Assembly (NCBI GenBank): GCA_001950395.1
Contig: BDLO01000001.1
Coordinates: forward strand, 1,711,979-1,775,978
Reading direction: 5' to 3'
DNA from: Coriobacteriaceae bacterium EMTCatB1
GTDB taxonomy: Bacteria > Actinomycetota > Coriobacteriia > Anaerosomatales > Anaerosomataceae
DNA: 64,000 nt
Part shown: positions 8,588-17,243 of the stretch, piece by piece
How positions within the stretch are numbered: the first letter of the stretch is position 1
Layout of the letters: each line of letters opens with the position of its first letter
Position numbers and translations under genes: made by a program
The notes under the pieces: generated by a model
The model's database searches: none
What the model saw: the letters and a program-made list of their open reading frames with translations, nothing else
Told to the model about the DNA's origin: nothing

Positions 8588-10012
8588 TCACATCGAGCTT
8601 CTCAGCGCGCGGAACGCCTCGATCGCGCGAGCCCGCGCAACCGCGTGATCCACGAGCGGCAGCGGGTAGGTCTCGCCGAGGCGCACGCCTGCTGCCTCGA
8701 GCTCGTGTGGTGGCGCCACCCACGGCGCGTGGATCCAGCGGCTCGGCACGCGCGCGAGCTCCGGAACCCAGCGGCGCACGTACGCGCCGTCGGGATCGAA
8801 TCGCCGGGACTGCGTGACCGGGTTGAAGACGCGGAAGAAGGGCTGCGCGTCGGCGCCGCACCCGGCGACCCACTGCCAGCCGAGCGTGTTGTTCGCCAAG
8901 TCGGCGTCGACCAGCCGCTCCCAGAACCACACCGCGCCGTCCGCCCACGGCTGCATGAGGTCTTTCGTGAGCAGCGACGCCACCACCATGCGGACGCGGT
9001 TGTGCATCCAGCCGGTAGCGGCGAGCTCTCGTAGCCCCGCGTCTACGAGCGGATAGCCGGTGAGACCCTGCCGCCACGCGCGGAGGACATGCTCGTCGCG
9101 CTCCCACCAGAAGCGCTCGAACTCTGGCTTGAGCGGTCGTGACGGCGTGTGGGGGACGTGGTGGAGCAGGTGGTAGGCGAACTCTCGCCACGCGAGCTGG
9201 CGCAAGAACGCCTGGGCGCCGAAGACCGCACGCGGGTCGGCGCTCTCGCGCGCCACGCGCTCAGCGCGACGGGCGAGCTCGCGCACGGAGATCTCGCCGT
9301 GAGCGAGGTGCGGCGAGAGGCGCGAGGTCCCCTCGACGCTCGGGACGTCGCGGAGGTCCTCGTAGGTGGCGACGAGCTCGGAGAAGAAGCGATCGGCAGC
9401 CGCAAGCGCCCCGGCCTCGCCCTGCGCGAAGGCATCGAGCAGGGCGGGTGGAGCGCCAGCGGGCTCGGGCAGCGGCATGCTCGCTGGTCGCTTGGCGGGG
9501 ACGGCGATGCGCGCCGGCGCTGGCAGCGGCGCCGCGAAAGCGACGCGTGAGACGAGGGCGCGGAAGAAGGGCGTGAAGACCGTGTGGGGCCTGCCCGCTT
9601 GGGTGAGCAACGCCTCTGGCTCGTGCAGCAGGTTCGGCGCGTGCGCGACGAGCGCGACACCCTCGCGCGCAAGCGCCTCTCGTAGCCGACGCTGCCACGC
9701 CGCGCGGTCGGGCTCGATGGCGGCCGCCGCGTGCACTGCGCGTGCGTCGGTCTCGCGCGCGATGGCGGCTGCGTGCTCGGCGGCGTCTCCTGCGCGGTAC
9801 GCGAGCCACGCCCCGCGCTCCTCGAGCGAGCGTGCGAGCGACGCGAGCGACAGCGCGCGCCACGCCCGAGCGGCCGACCCGAGCGGCCAGGCGCCGTGCT
9901 CGCGCGGGTCGTCGACCGCGAGCGGCACCACCGGCCCGGCGGCGATAGCGGCCGCAAGCGCCGGGTTGTCGGCGAGGCGCAGGTCGTTCGTGAACAGGAC
10001 GATCGAGGTCAT
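8588..10012 (-). CDS. phrB: Deoxyribodipyrimidine photolyase (class I, cryptochrome/photolyase family)
   Basis: A FAD enzyme that repairs UV-induced cyclobutane pyrimidine dimers in blue light. The 474 residues begin with the antenna-binding domain (SIVLFTNDLRLADNPAL) and end with the FAD domain (SRLSPHLAHGEIS, TGYPLVDAGLRELAATGWMHNR, and the WQWVAGCGADAQPFFR tail). The start is the ATG at 10012. A 50-residue gene ends 11 bases upstream and is likely in the same transcript. The 3' end stops just short of selC on the other strand. The exact lesion (CPD or 6-4) cannot be settled by eye. Confidence 0.9.
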   Translation of the reverse strand: MTSIVLFTNDLRLADNPALAAAIAAGPVVPLAVDDPREHGAWPLGSAARAWRALSLASLARSLEERGAWLAYRAGDAAEHAAAIARETDARAVHAAAAIEPDRAAWQRRLREALAREGVALVAHAPNLLHEPEALLTQAGRPHTVFTPFFRALVSRVAFAAPLPAPARIAVPAKRPASMPLPEPAGAPPALLDAFAQGEAGALAAADRFFSELVATYEDLRDVPSVEGTSRLSPHLAHGEISVRELARRAERVARESADPRAVFGAQAFLRQLAWREFAYHLLHHVPHTPSRPLKPEFERFWWERDEHVLRAWRQGLTGYPLVDAGLRELAATGWMHNRVRMVVASLLTKDLMQPWADGAVWFWERLVDADLANNTLGWQWVAGCGADAQPFFRVFNPVTQSRRFDPDGAYVRRWVPELARVPSRWIHAPWVAPPHELEAAGVRLGETYPLPLVDHAVARARAIEAFRALRSSM

Positions 10013-10023
10013 GGCGCCGACGC

Positions 10024-10176
10024 TCACAGCGCGTCGCGGGCGCGCTCCAAGCCGCGCTCGTAGTCGGATGGACCGCGCAGCGCCTCGACGTGACCCAAGA
10101 AAAGCTTCATCGACAGGCGGGTCTCGTCGACGGACAGCGCCGCGCCGCGTTCCAGCAACCGCACGGTGCCGCTCAC
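10024..10176 (-). CDS. Small hypothetical protein ahead of photolyase
   Basis: A 50-residue frame starting at GTG 10176 with GGGAGG (10181-10186 on this strand) well placed, and ending 11 bases before the photolyase start. The product is charged (VSGTVRLLERGAALSVDETR, then LFLGHVEALRGPSDYERGL) with no cysteines or membrane segment. I do not recognise a family. The strong ribosome site and tight spacing argue that it is real and co-expressed with photolyase. Confidence 0.55.
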   Translation of the reverse strand: MSGTVRLLERGAALSVDETRLSMKLFLGHVEALRGPSDYERGLERARDAL

Positions 10177-10307
10177 GTCCCCTCCCGAACTTGCTGCTCC
10201 TGTGAGGTTGCAGTATCGCACACAACGGCAGCTCGGATGCTGCACCATCGTGAATCCGGCGACCGTGAAGGGGAAACACCTTGTCGAGCCTCGAAAGGAG
10301 AGTCGCT

Positions 10308-11297
10308 GTGCCCGAGATCCTCACAGAGCGTCCCGTCATCGGCGTGAGTGCCTGCCTCTACGACTGCCCGGTGCGCTACAACGGGAAGCGCTTCGACGCC
10401 GTGTCGCACCTCGGACGCGAGCGGGGCGACTTCCGCTTCATGCCGGTGTGCCCCGAGTGCATGGCTGGCTTTGGCGTGCCGAGAGAGCCCATCCACCTCA
10501 CCGGGCCCGGCCCCGACGTGCTCGACGGCACGGCCCGCGTCGTCACGCGACGGGGACGAGACGTGACCGCGGAGCTCGTCGCGGGCGCGCAGGCGTGCGT
10601 CGACGCGCTCGAGCGCGCCGGCGTGCGCGTCGTCATCCTGAAGGAGGAGTCGCCCTCGTGCGGGCTTCTCAAGACGAAGGTCGGGAACCACCGCGAGAAG
10701 GACGTGAAGGCGTCGGGCGTGTTCGGCGCGCTGCTTCAGCGCAAGCGTTGGTTCCTCGTGCCAGACGCCGCCTTCGACTCGCCGCTCAAGTGGTGGGACT
10801 GGCGGCGCCGGATGCACGCCTGGCTGTGGCTCTCCGATCGCTCGACTGCCACCAATGGCGAGCTCGCCGACGCGTGGCACGTCGTGAAGTTCATCGTGCA
10901 GGAGACCCAGCGCACAGAGGCAGACGCCATCGGGCGCGCCGTCGCGGCGTTGCCGCGCCACGCTGCGGCAGAGGAGCTCGAGGCGCTCCGATCGCGGATG
11001 CTCGATGCGCTCCGCGTCCCGACGACGCACGAGCGGGCGCTGTCAGCGATGTGGAAGTCGTACACCTACCACCGCAAGCGCGGTACTCTAGAAGGCGTCG
11101 ACGTGCACGAGCTTACCGTGCGCTCGCCCGAGGTCAGGCGCAACGCGACCATGCTCGCAGAAGAGCTGCTCACGCTCGAGCGGGTCTCGTTCGAGAACGA
11201 CTTGCTGTTCGCGTCGAGCCCGGTGCTGTACCGGGAGCGCCGCCGCGTGCGAGCGCGCGACGAGGCGCTCGGGAAGGCCGCTGACGAGGAGGAGTGA
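10308..11297 (+). CDS. DUF523 (TudS-like) protein with unassigned C-terminal domain
   Basis: The first ~150 residues are a DUF523 domain with its cysteines: SACLYDCPVRYNGK, PVCPECMAGFGVPREP and EESPSCG. Characterised members (TudS) bind a 4Fe-4S cluster and remove sulfur from thiouracil, so a desulfidase role is plausible. Residues ~160-330 form a mostly helical domain rich in Arg, Glu and His that I cannot place; YbgA-type proteins fuse DUF523 to DUF1722, but I cannot confirm that. GGAG at 10297-10300 fixes the GTG at 10308. The nitroreductase gene follows directly. Confidence 0.7.
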   Translation: MPEILTERPVIGVSACLYDCPVRYNGKRFDAVSHLGRERGDFRFMPVCPECMAGFGVPREPIHLTGPGPDVLDGTARVVTRRGRDVTAELVAGAQACVDALERAGVRVVILKEESPSCGLLKTKVGNHREKDVKASGVFGALLQRKRWFLVPDAAFDSPLKWWDWRRRMHAWLWLSDRSTATNGELADAWHVVKFIVQETQRTEADAIGRAVAALPRHAAAEELEALRSRMLDALRVPTTHERALSAMWKSYTYHRKRGTLEGVDVHELTVRSPEVRRNATMLAEELLTLERVSFENDLLFASSPVLYRERRRVRARDEALGKAADEEE

Positions 11298-11299
11298 CG

Positions 11300-11812
11300 A
11301 TGGACGCCATCGAAGCGATCATGACGCGCAGGAGCATCCGGAAGTACACCGACGAGCCGGTGTCGGCCGAGCAGATCGAGACGCTGCTCCGAGCGGGCAT
11401 GGCCGCGCCGTCTGCGGGCAACCAACAGCCGTGGCGTTTCGTGGTGCTCACCGAGCGCGAGCGCCTGGACGCCGCAGCCGAGACCACGCCGTACGGCGCG
11501 ATGCTGCGCGAGGCGCCGCTCGGCATCGTCGTGTGCGCCGACACGCGCGAGCTGAAGCACCCGCAGATGTGGGAGCAGGACTGCTCGGCTGCCGTTCAGA
11601 ACATCCTGCTTGCGGCGCATGCGCTCGGGCTCGGCGCCGTGTGGCTCGGGTTCTGGCCGAAGATGGAGCGCGTGGAGCCGCTGAAAGAAGTGCTCGGGCT
11701 GCCCGAGGGCATCGAGCCGCTCGCGGTGCTCTCGATCGGGCATCCCGCAGAGACGAAGCCGCCCGCGGACCGGTACGACCCTGCGAAGGTCCGCTACGAG
11801 CGCTGGTCGTGA
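11300..11812 (+). CDS. Nitroreductase-family flavoprotein
   Basis: A 170-residue FMN protein of the nitroreductase superfamily. It shows the opening IEAIMTRRSIRKYTDEPV, the FMN-contacting APSAGNQQPWRF, the central QNILLAAHALGLGAVWLGF and the closing SIGHPAETKPP. The substrate is unknown; relatives reduce nitro compounds, quinones or flavins with NAD(P)H. AGGAGG two to nine bases upstream supports the ATG at 11300, which lies two bases past the previous stop, so the two genes are an operon. Confidence 0.85.
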   Translation: MDAIEAIMTRRSIRKYTDEPVSAEQIETLLRAGMAAPSAGNQQPWRFVVLTERERLDAAAETTPYGAMLREAPLGIVVCADTRELKHPQMWEQDCSAAVQNILLAAHALGLGAVWLGFWPKMERVEPLKEVLGLPEGIEPLAVLSIGHPAETKPPADRYDPAKVRYERWS

Positions 11813-11818
11813 GGCGGC

Positions 11819-12169
11819 GTGGCTGCGCGCGGCGCCTACGGGCGCATCGTCAACAACTTCTTGCACGACATGGCGACCGGCACCTGGGCCGCGTGCATGC
11901 TCGTGATCGCGGTGCTCGACCCGCGAGCAGCTGCGGCGCCTGCCGAGGCGGCAGCGGCGCTCCGCGACGCGATGCTCGCGGTGTTCTGGCTGCTCGTGGG
12001 TGCGCTCGCGGTCATCGGTGCGACGGGCGGCATCCGGCTCGCGTACTGGCGCACGCAGGCGGCTCCAGACGAAGTCGCCGCGAAGCGCAACGCGCTCATC
12101 GTCAAGCACGTCGGCTTCCTGCTCGTCTACGGTGCGGGAACCGTGTGGGCGTGGCTTCAGGTTCGGTGA
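11819..12169 (+). CDS. Small integral membrane protein
   Basis: A 116-residue protein with three predicted membrane helices at residues about 18-34, 48-70 and 92-115. It resembles CopD/DUF2269-like small membrane proteins, with histidines near helix 1 (FLHDMATGTW) and helix 3 (IVKHVGFLLVYG), but I cannot assign a family. The GTG start lies six bases after the nitroreductase stop. Confidence 0.6.
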   Translation: MAARGAYGRIVNNFLHDMATGTWAACMLVIAVLDPRAAAAPAEAAAALRDAMLAVFWLLVGALAVIGATGGIRLAYWRTQAAPDEVAAKRNALIVKHVGFLLVYGAGTVWAWLQVR

Positions 12170-12189
12170 AAGGTGCTGCGGCAGGCAGG

Positions 12190-12218
12190 TTGTGAACCGG
12201 GGGCGTGGCGAATACTAT
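12190..12218 (+). promoter_or_regulatory. Promoter for the polyprenyl synthase gene
   Basis: TTGTGA (12190-12195), a 17-nt spacer and TACTAT (12213-12218) form a near-ideal housekeeping promoter. The predicted leader to the ATG at 12262 is about 37 nt. Confidence 0.6.
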
Positions 12219-12261
12219 ACGTGGGACTGATGCCCGCCTGGCGAGGCCGCCGAGGAGCCGC

Positions 12262-13269
12262 ATGACCGGATTCGAGCGCTATCTGGACCGAACCGCGAAG
12301 AAGTTCGACGAGTACCTGCTCAGCTTCTTCGAGGACGGCTCGCATCCGGACATGACCCGCTACCTGTACGGGCCGTTGCGCCGCTTCTCCGACAACGCCG
12401 GCAAGCGGCACCGGCCGCTCATCTGCCTGCTCGCGTGCGAGGCGGTCGGCGGCGATCCCGAGCGTGCGTGGCCGGCGGCCGCGGCCATCGAGCACTTCCA
12501 CACCGCCGCGCTCATCCACGACGACATCGAGGACTCCTCGCTCACCCGGCGCGACGTGCCGTGCATGCACATCACGGAGGGCGAGGGGCTGGCGATCAAC
12601 GCGGGCGACCTCGCGCTCGCGCTGGTGTGCGGCACGGTCGTGCACGACGAAGGGCTCGACGACGTCACGAAGCTCCGCGTGCTCGACGAGCTCGTGAACA
12701 TGACGACGCGCACGATCGAGGGCCAGGCGCTCGACATCGGCTGGGCGCGCGACGGACGGTTCGACCTGACGATCGAGGACTACCTCGTGATGGCGAACCA
12801 CAAGACCGCGTTCTACTCGGGCGGCGTGCCGCTCGCGGTGGGCGCGATCATCGGCGGGGGGACCGACGAGCAGATCGAGGCGCTGCGATCGTTCGGGATG
12901 GCAGCAGGGCTCGCGTTCCAGATCCAAGACGACGTGCTCAACCTGGTGGGCACGAAGGAGGCCACGAAGAAGGACTTCCGCAGCGACGTCACGGAGGGCA
13001 AGCGCACGCTCGTGGCGATCCACGCGCTTGCGAACTCGCTGGAGCGCGAGCGGCTCGTGGAGCTGCTGAGCGCGCGCACCACCGACCCGGGCGAGCTTGC
13101 CGAAGCGGTCGCGATCATGGAGCGCGCGGGGTCGATCGAGTACGCGAAGCGCTACGCGCGCGAGCTCGTTCAGTCCGCGAAGGCCGGCTTGAAGGCCGCG
13201 CTCCCGCCGTCGCGGGCGCGCACGCTGCTGCTGTCGATGGCGGACTTCTTCGTGAAGCGCGCGGCGTAG
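12262..13269 (+). CDS. Polyprenyl (geranylgeranyl-type) diphosphate synthase
   Basis: A 335-residue trans-prenyltransferase that condenses isopentenyl diphosphate with allylic diphosphates. It shows GKRHRPLICLLACEA, the first aspartate-rich motif DDIEDSSLTRRD and the second motif region QIQDDVLNLVG, whose last acidic position is Asn, as in many relatives. Chain length cannot be read with confidence. GAGGAG precedes the ATG at 12262, and a good promoter lies upstream. The product may feed quinone, carotenoid or glycan-carrier synthesis. Confidence 0.9.
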   Translation: MTGFERYLDRTAKKFDEYLLSFFEDGSHPDMTRYLYGPLRRFSDNAGKRHRPLICLLACEAVGGDPERAWPAAAAIEHFHTAALIHDDIEDSSLTRRDVPCMHITEGEGLAINAGDLALALVCGTVVHDEGLDDVTKLRVLDELVNMTTRTIEGQALDIGWARDGRFDLTIEDYLVMANHKTAFYSGGVPLAVGAIIGGGTDEQIEALRSFGMAAGLAFQIQDDVLNLVGTKEATKKDFRSDVTEGKRTLVAIHALANSLERERLVELLSARTTDPGELAEAVAIMERAGSIEYAKRYARELVQSAKAGLKAALPPSRARTLLLSMADFFVKRAA

Positions 13270-13359
13270 GGACGACGCGCGTTCGGGTACCTACTTCGGA
13301 GCGGAACGGCCGACGCCGCGTCCGCTTCTGTTCCTGCGAAAGCTCACGAGGAGGACGGC

Positions 13360-14550
13360 ATGCGCGCGTATCCGATCGCTGAGGGCATCCACTGGGTCGG
13401 CGCCATCGACTGGAACTTGCGGGACTTCCACGGCTACGAGACGCCGTTCGGCAGCACCTACAACGCGTACCTCGTGCGTGGGTCTGAGAAGACGGCGCTC
13501 ATCGACACCGTGAAGGCGCCGTTCGTGCCGGAGCTCTTGGCGCGCGTATCGAGCGTGATGGATCCCGCGGACGTCGACCTCATCGTCGTCAACCACGTCG
13601 AGCCCGACCACAACGGGGGGCTTCGCGACGTGATGGCCGCTATGCCGGACGCCCGCGTGGTGGCGTCGCCATCTGGCGTCAAAGGCGTGGCCGAGTACCA
13701 CGACGGGCTTGCGGTGGACGCGGTGACTGCCGACGACGTCATCGACCTCGGCGGCCGAACGCTCCGATTCCTGCCGATGCCGATGGTGCACTGGCCGGAT
13801 TCGATGTTCACGTACTGCGCGGAGTCCAAAACGCTCATGCCCAACGACGCTTTCGGGCAGCACTACGCGTGCGAGGAGCGGTTCGCTGACGAGCTGGGGC
13901 TGGATACGGCGCTCGAGCAGCTCGGGATCTACTACGCGAACATCCTGCTGCCGCTCGGCACGCAGGTCGCAAAGGCGGTCGACAAGGTGCTTCAGACCGG
14001 CTGGGAGATCGACGTGATCGCGCCGTCCCACGGCGTGGCGTGGCGCGGGGCCGACATCGCGGTCGCAATCGAGCGCTACCGGCGCTGGACCGCGGGCGAG
14101 AAGCGCGACAAGGCCGTGGTGGTGTACGGGACGATGTGGGGCTCGACGGCCGAGCTCGCGGTGCACGTGGTTGACGGCCTCGCGCAGGCCGGCGTCGAGG
14201 CGGCGATGTACGACGTGGCGGTGACGCCGATCGCGCACATCGCCTACGAGCTTCTGGAGGCCAAGGCGCTCGTGCTCGGCTCGCCGACGCTCCACCACGG
14301 CATGCTGTACCGCGTAAGCGGGCTGCTGACCTACCTCGAGGGCTTGCACCCGGCGGGTCGGCTCGCTGCGGCTTTCGGCTCCTTCGGCTGGGGCGGCGGC
14401 GCAATCAAGCAGATGCGCGAGCGGCTCGAGAAGGCCGGCTTCGAGCTTCTTGCTGACGACTTTGGCGTGAAGTTCCGACCGACGGCGGATGACCTGGCGG
14501 CCGCGGAGCGCTGGGCCCGCGAGATCGGCGAGGCCGTGCGGGCGCGGTAG
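13360..14550 (+). CDS. A-type flavoprotein (FprA-like), oxygen or nitric oxide reductase
   Basis: A 396-residue protein with an N-terminal metallo-beta-lactamase-fold diiron domain and a C-terminal flavodoxin domain from about residue 250. The diiron ligands are seen in HVEPDHNG, the later NDAFGQHY and the PSHGVAWR segment. The flavodoxin part has VVYGTMWGSTAELA and GSPTLHHGML. Family members reduce O2 to water or NO to N2O and protect anaerobes. There is no rubredoxin or flavin-reductase fusion. GAGGAGG precedes the ATG. It ends 105 bases before the integron integrase. Confidence 0.9.
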   Translation: MRAYPIAEGIHWVGAIDWNLRDFHGYETPFGSTYNAYLVRGSEKTALIDTVKAPFVPELLARVSSVMDPADVDLIVVNHVEPDHNGGLRDVMAAMPDARVVASPSGVKGVAEYHDGLAVDAVTADDVIDLGGRTLRFLPMPMVHWPDSMFTYCAESKTLMPNDAFGQHYACEERFADELGLDTALEQLGIYYANILLPLGTQVAKAVDKVLQTGWEIDVIAPSHGVAWRGADIAVAIERYRRWTAGEKRDKAVVVYGTMWGSTAELAVHVVDGLAQAGVEAAMYDVAVTPIAHIAYELLEAKALVLGSPTLHHGMLYRVSGLLTYLEGLHPAGRLAAAFGSFGWGGGAIKQMRERLEKAGFELLADDFGVKFRPTADDLAAAERWAREIGEAVRAR

Positions 14551-14655
14551 GGGCGGGCGCGGTGGGAAGCGCGGCGGTAAGGTCTAGGCGAGCTTCCGTT
14601 CGACGTCGGGTGGCATGCTCCTCTAATGCAAGGACCACTGAGCTAGGGAGGACTC

Positions 14656-15615
14656 GTGCCCGAGCCTCGGCTGCTCGACCGGCTCCGGACCGCGCTTCGG
14701 GCGCGACACTACAGCCCGCGCACCGAGGCGGCGTACTGTCTGTGGGCCGAGCGCTTCATCAGGTACCACGGCATGCGCCACCCGGCGGAGATGGCCGAAG
14801 CGGAGATCAACGCGTTCCTCACGCATCTGGCGATCGACCTGCACGTGAGCGCCTCGACGCAGAATCAGGCGCTCGCCGCCCTGCTGTTCTTGTACCGCCA
14901 CGTCCTCGGTCGCGAGATCGGAACGCTCGACGTGGTGAGGGCCCGGCGGCCGGCGCGTCTGCCCGTCGTGATGACCCGGGCAGAGGTACGTGCGGTGCTC
15001 GACCGCATGCACGGTCGGGAGCAACTGATGGCGTCGCTGCTCTACGGGTCGGGTCTGCGGCTCGCCGAGTGCGTGCGGCTGCGCGTGCTCGACCTCGATT
15101 TCGAACGTGGGGAGATCGCCGTTCGCAGCGGCAAGGGAGCGAAGGACCGCGTGACGATGCTCCCGGCTGCCGTGCGCGACCCGCTTCGTGCGCACCTTCT
15201 GAGCGTGAGGGCGACGCACCAGGCCGACCTCGCGGCGGGCTGGGGCCGGGTTCCGCTGCCCGGAGCGCTCGACCGCAAGTACCCGAACGCGTCGGCGGAG
15301 TGGCGCTGGCAGTGGGTCTTCCCGCAGGCGCGGCGGTGGCGCGACCCGGTGACAGGCGAGCAGGGACGGCACCACGTCGATCCGACGATCCTGCAGCGGG
15401 CGGTCAGACGCGCCGTGCTCGAAGCGGGCATCACCAAGCACGTCGGCTGCCACACCTTCCGGCATTCGTTCGCCACGCACCTGCTTGAGAGCGGCTACGA
15501 CATCCGCACGATCCAGGAGCTGCTCGGCCACAAGGACGTGAAGACGACGATGGTCTACACACACGTGCTCAACACGGGCGCCTGCGGCGTGCGCAGTCCG
15601 ATGGACGCTCTGTGA
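14656..15615 (+). CDS. intI: Integron integrase (tyrosine recombinase)
   Basis: A 319-residue tyrosine recombinase. The catalytic set is visible: [13 protein letters not shown] (Arg), [17 protein letters not shown] (His-x-x-Arg), [17 protein letters not shown] (His and Tyr). It also carries the insertion found only in integron integrases, between the Arg and His motifs: [18 protein letters not shown], then [16 protein letters not shown]. The GTG start has GGGAGGA ten bases upstream. It is expected to excise and insert cassettes at attC sites. Its 3' end faces the array, so attI should lie just downstream, although no clear attI was found. Confidence 0.93.
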   Translation: MPEPRLLDRLRTALRARHYSPRTEAAYCLWAERFIRYHGMRHPAEMAEAEINAFLTHLAIDLHVSASTQNQALAALLFLYRHVLGREIGTLDVVRARRPARLPVVMTRAEVRAVLDRMHGREQLMASLLYGSGLRLAECVRLRVLDLDFERGEIAVRSGKGAKDRVTMLPAAVRDPLRAHLLSVRATHQADLAAGWGRVPLPGALDRKYPNASAEWRWQWVFPQARRWRDPVTGEQGRHHVDPTILQRAVRRAVLEAGITKHVGCHTFRHSFATHLLESGYDIRTIQELLGHKDVKTTMVYTHVLNTGACGVRSPMDAL

Positions 15616-15667
15616 GCGGCAGACCGACGGCGGTGCCGAGCGCAGGGCGCGAACACCACACGGAACC

Positions 15668-15783
15668 GCATAACAGCCCTGCCTCCAATGCAGCGCCTGC
15701 TTGCAGGGCATGCGGCTGCTACTTATACTGAAGTGGCAAGCCGCGCAAAGGGATTACGCGGTTCCGCAGAAGCAGTGTTAGGC
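15668..15783 (+). other. attC-like site A, next to the integrase
   Basis: A 116-nt imperfect palindrome from GCATAAC (15668-15674) to GTTAGGC (15777-15783). The ends pair as CGCATAACA with TGTTAGGCG, and an inner arm pairs near GCGGCT with AGCCGC around a central TATACTGAAGT. It has no gene between it and the integrase, so it is either the attC of an empty cassette or part of the primary attachment site. Confidence 0.6.
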
Positions 15784-15861
15784 GTGGCCGCAGTGACGCT
15801 GCGAATGACCGCGACAAGGGTTTACAATGTCAGATGCGCGTGGTATCAACTAACCAACATC

Positions 15862-15906
15862 CCCCGGGCTGCGGCTCGGGGCGCGAAGCCGCCGCAAGGC
15901 GGCTTC
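15862..15906 (+). other. Tandem hairpins in the leader of the first cassette gene
   Basis: CCCCG (15862-15866) pairs with CGGGG (15877-15881). Right after it, GAAGCCGCC (15885-15893) pairs perfectly with GGCGGCTTC (15898-15906) around a GCAA tetraloop. They end 21 bases before the ATG at 15928. No T-run follows, so a leader or RNA-stability element is more likely than a terminator. Confidence 0.5.
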
Positions 15907-15927
15907 TGCACATCTTGGGGGAAGAGC

Positions 15928-16602
15928 ATGACGCAGGCCCAGCCACCGACGCGAGTCAACGTCTACTTCGACGGCTTCAACTTCTACTACGCGGCTTTCG
16001 TAGGCGTTGGGGGCGGTCCGGGACCTTACGATGGCTACAAGTGGCTTGACCTCAGGGCATACGTCTCCGCCGTACTCGGCGACTCCTTCGATGTCCGCAC
16101 CATCAGGTACTTCTCGACGAAAGTGAAGCCGACCCCGAACGATCCGGACAAGCATCTCAGACAAGATGCGTACTTCCGTGCGCTGGCGGCACACTCGCAT
16201 GTCGACATCCATTCTGATGGTCAGTTCCGCAAGCGGCAGAAGCGAGGCAGGCTCATCCAGCCGGGCGCGCAGCCCGGCATCGTTCGGGTTGAGGTGTGGG
16301 AGGAGAAGGGCGCAGACGTCAACCTCGCTAGTTGGCTGATTTACGAGGCCTGCCAGGGCGCCTTCGAGGCTGCGGTCGTCGTTTCGGACGACTCAGACTT
16401 GATCGGTCCCGTGAAGATGGTCCAGGAGCGGCTCGGGAAGGATGTCTTCGTCATCCACCTGCGGAATCGCCGGAGCTCTTTCGCGCACACCGCCAAGCAC
16501 GTCTATCGCGGAGATAAGACTCACTTCTTCGCCAAGAACCAGCTCCCGCAAACGGTCGTTCTACCCACTGGGAAGACGGTATCCAAGCCCGCTCCCTGGT
16601 AG
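15928..16602 (+). CDS. Cassette gene 1: NYN-domain (PIN-like) RNase family protein
   Basis: A 224-residue protein with the NYN/LabA-like nuclease fold. It has NVYFDGFNFYYAA near the N-terminus (first acidic site), KGADVNLASWLIYEA in the middle, and VVVSDDSDLIGPVKMV (acidic cluster) near residue 155. These acidic residues normally bind Mg2+ for RNA cleavage. It starts at ATG 15928 with GGGGGAAGAG before it, after a structured leader. It is the first gene-bearing cassette, next to attC site B. A role in defence or RNA decay is inferred from the family only. Confidence 0.8.
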   Translation: MTQAQPPTRVNVYFDGFNFYYAAFVGVGGGPGPYDGYKWLDLRAYVSAVLGDSFDVRTIRYFSTKVKPTPNDPDKHLRQDAYFRALAAHSHVDIHSDGQFRKRQKRGRLIQPGAQPGIVRVEVWEEKGADVNLASWLIYEACQGAFEAAVVVSDDSDLIGPVKMVQERLGKDVFVIHLRNRRSSFAHTAKHVYRGDKTHFFAKNQLPQTVVLPTGKTVSKPAPW

Positions 16603-16625
16603 CGCGACGCAACGACGAGCGGCAC

Positions 16626-16724
16626 GCCTAACCCCGGCATCCACACAGACGCTGCGCCGCGTGTGCTAGACTCAACTGGAGCGGCATCGCGGCGCAGCGC
16701 TGGTGATGCCGAAACACGTTAGGC
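16626..16724 (+). other. attC site B
   Basis: Runs from GCCTAAC (16626) to GTTAGGC (16718-16724), 99 nt. The outer arms CGGCATCC and GATGCCG pair, and the inner arms GCTGCGCCGCG and CGCGGCGCAGC form a long stem. The unpaired middle contains TAGACTCAACT. This is textbook attC architecture. Confidence 0.88.
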
Positions 16725-16762
16725 AGCCATAGGCTCGACCGGCATCGTGGGGAGGGATTCGG

Positions 16763-17104
16763 ATGCAGGCACTTGCCAGTCTGAATCTCGCACTAGCGTT
16801 CGCGCTGGAGCTCGCGATGCTCGCCGCGTTCGCCTTCTTCGGCTTCCGGATCACCGATCATTTGATTGTGCGCTGGGTGCTGGCGATCGGGCTCCCGGTA
16901 CTGGTTGCAGGGTTGTGGGGCATTCTGCTCGCGCCCAAGGCGACGCACCGGCTTCCCATGGTGCCGGGGATCCTGCTCTCGCTAGGCCTGTTCCTTCTCG
17001 CCGCGGTGGCGCTGTACGTCTCAGACCGGCCGGGTCTGGCCATCGCGATGGGGGCCGCTGCGATACTGCACGCTGCGCTCGCGTTCGCATGGGATCAGCG
17101 GTAG
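16763..17104 (+). CDS. Cassette gene 2: YrdB-like (DUF2568) membrane protein
   Basis: A 113-residue protein with four predicted membrane helices (residues about 8-28, 32-54, 67-86 and 90-108). Segments such as ELAMLAAFAFFGFR and WGILLAPKATHRL match the YrdB/DUF2568 family, whose function is unknown. Related genes are common integron cassettes. GGAGGG lies about 13 bases before the ATG. It is flanked by attC sites B and C. Confidence 0.75.
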   Translation: MQALASLNLALAFALELAMLAAFAFFGFRITDHLIVRWVLAIGLPVLVAGLWGILLAPKATHRLPMVPGILLSLGLFLLAAVALYVSDRPGLAIAMGAAAILHAALAFAWDQR

Positions 17105-17139
17105 TGGTGCGGTGAGGTCGGCTCTAGCCCGGGCCTGCT

Positions 17140-17226
17140 GCCTAACAAGCGCATCCAGCTAACGGCCAGGAGCGCTAGACTTGTTGAAGGCGCGTTGGCC
17201 GCAGCCGATGCGCTAATACGTTAGGC
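17140..17226 (+). other. attC site C
   Basis: Runs from GCCTAAC (17140-17146) to GTTAGGC (17220-17226), 87 nt. The outer arms GCGCATCC and GATGCGC pair; the inner arms CGGCCA and TGGCCG pair. The middle holds TAGACTTG. Confidence 0.88.
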
Positions 17227-17243
17227 AGAGCAGGGAGAACACG

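Noticed and set aside
15885-15906. GCAA-loop hairpin as a rho-independent terminator
   Set aside because: No T-run follows and a gene with a ribosome site starts 21 bases later.
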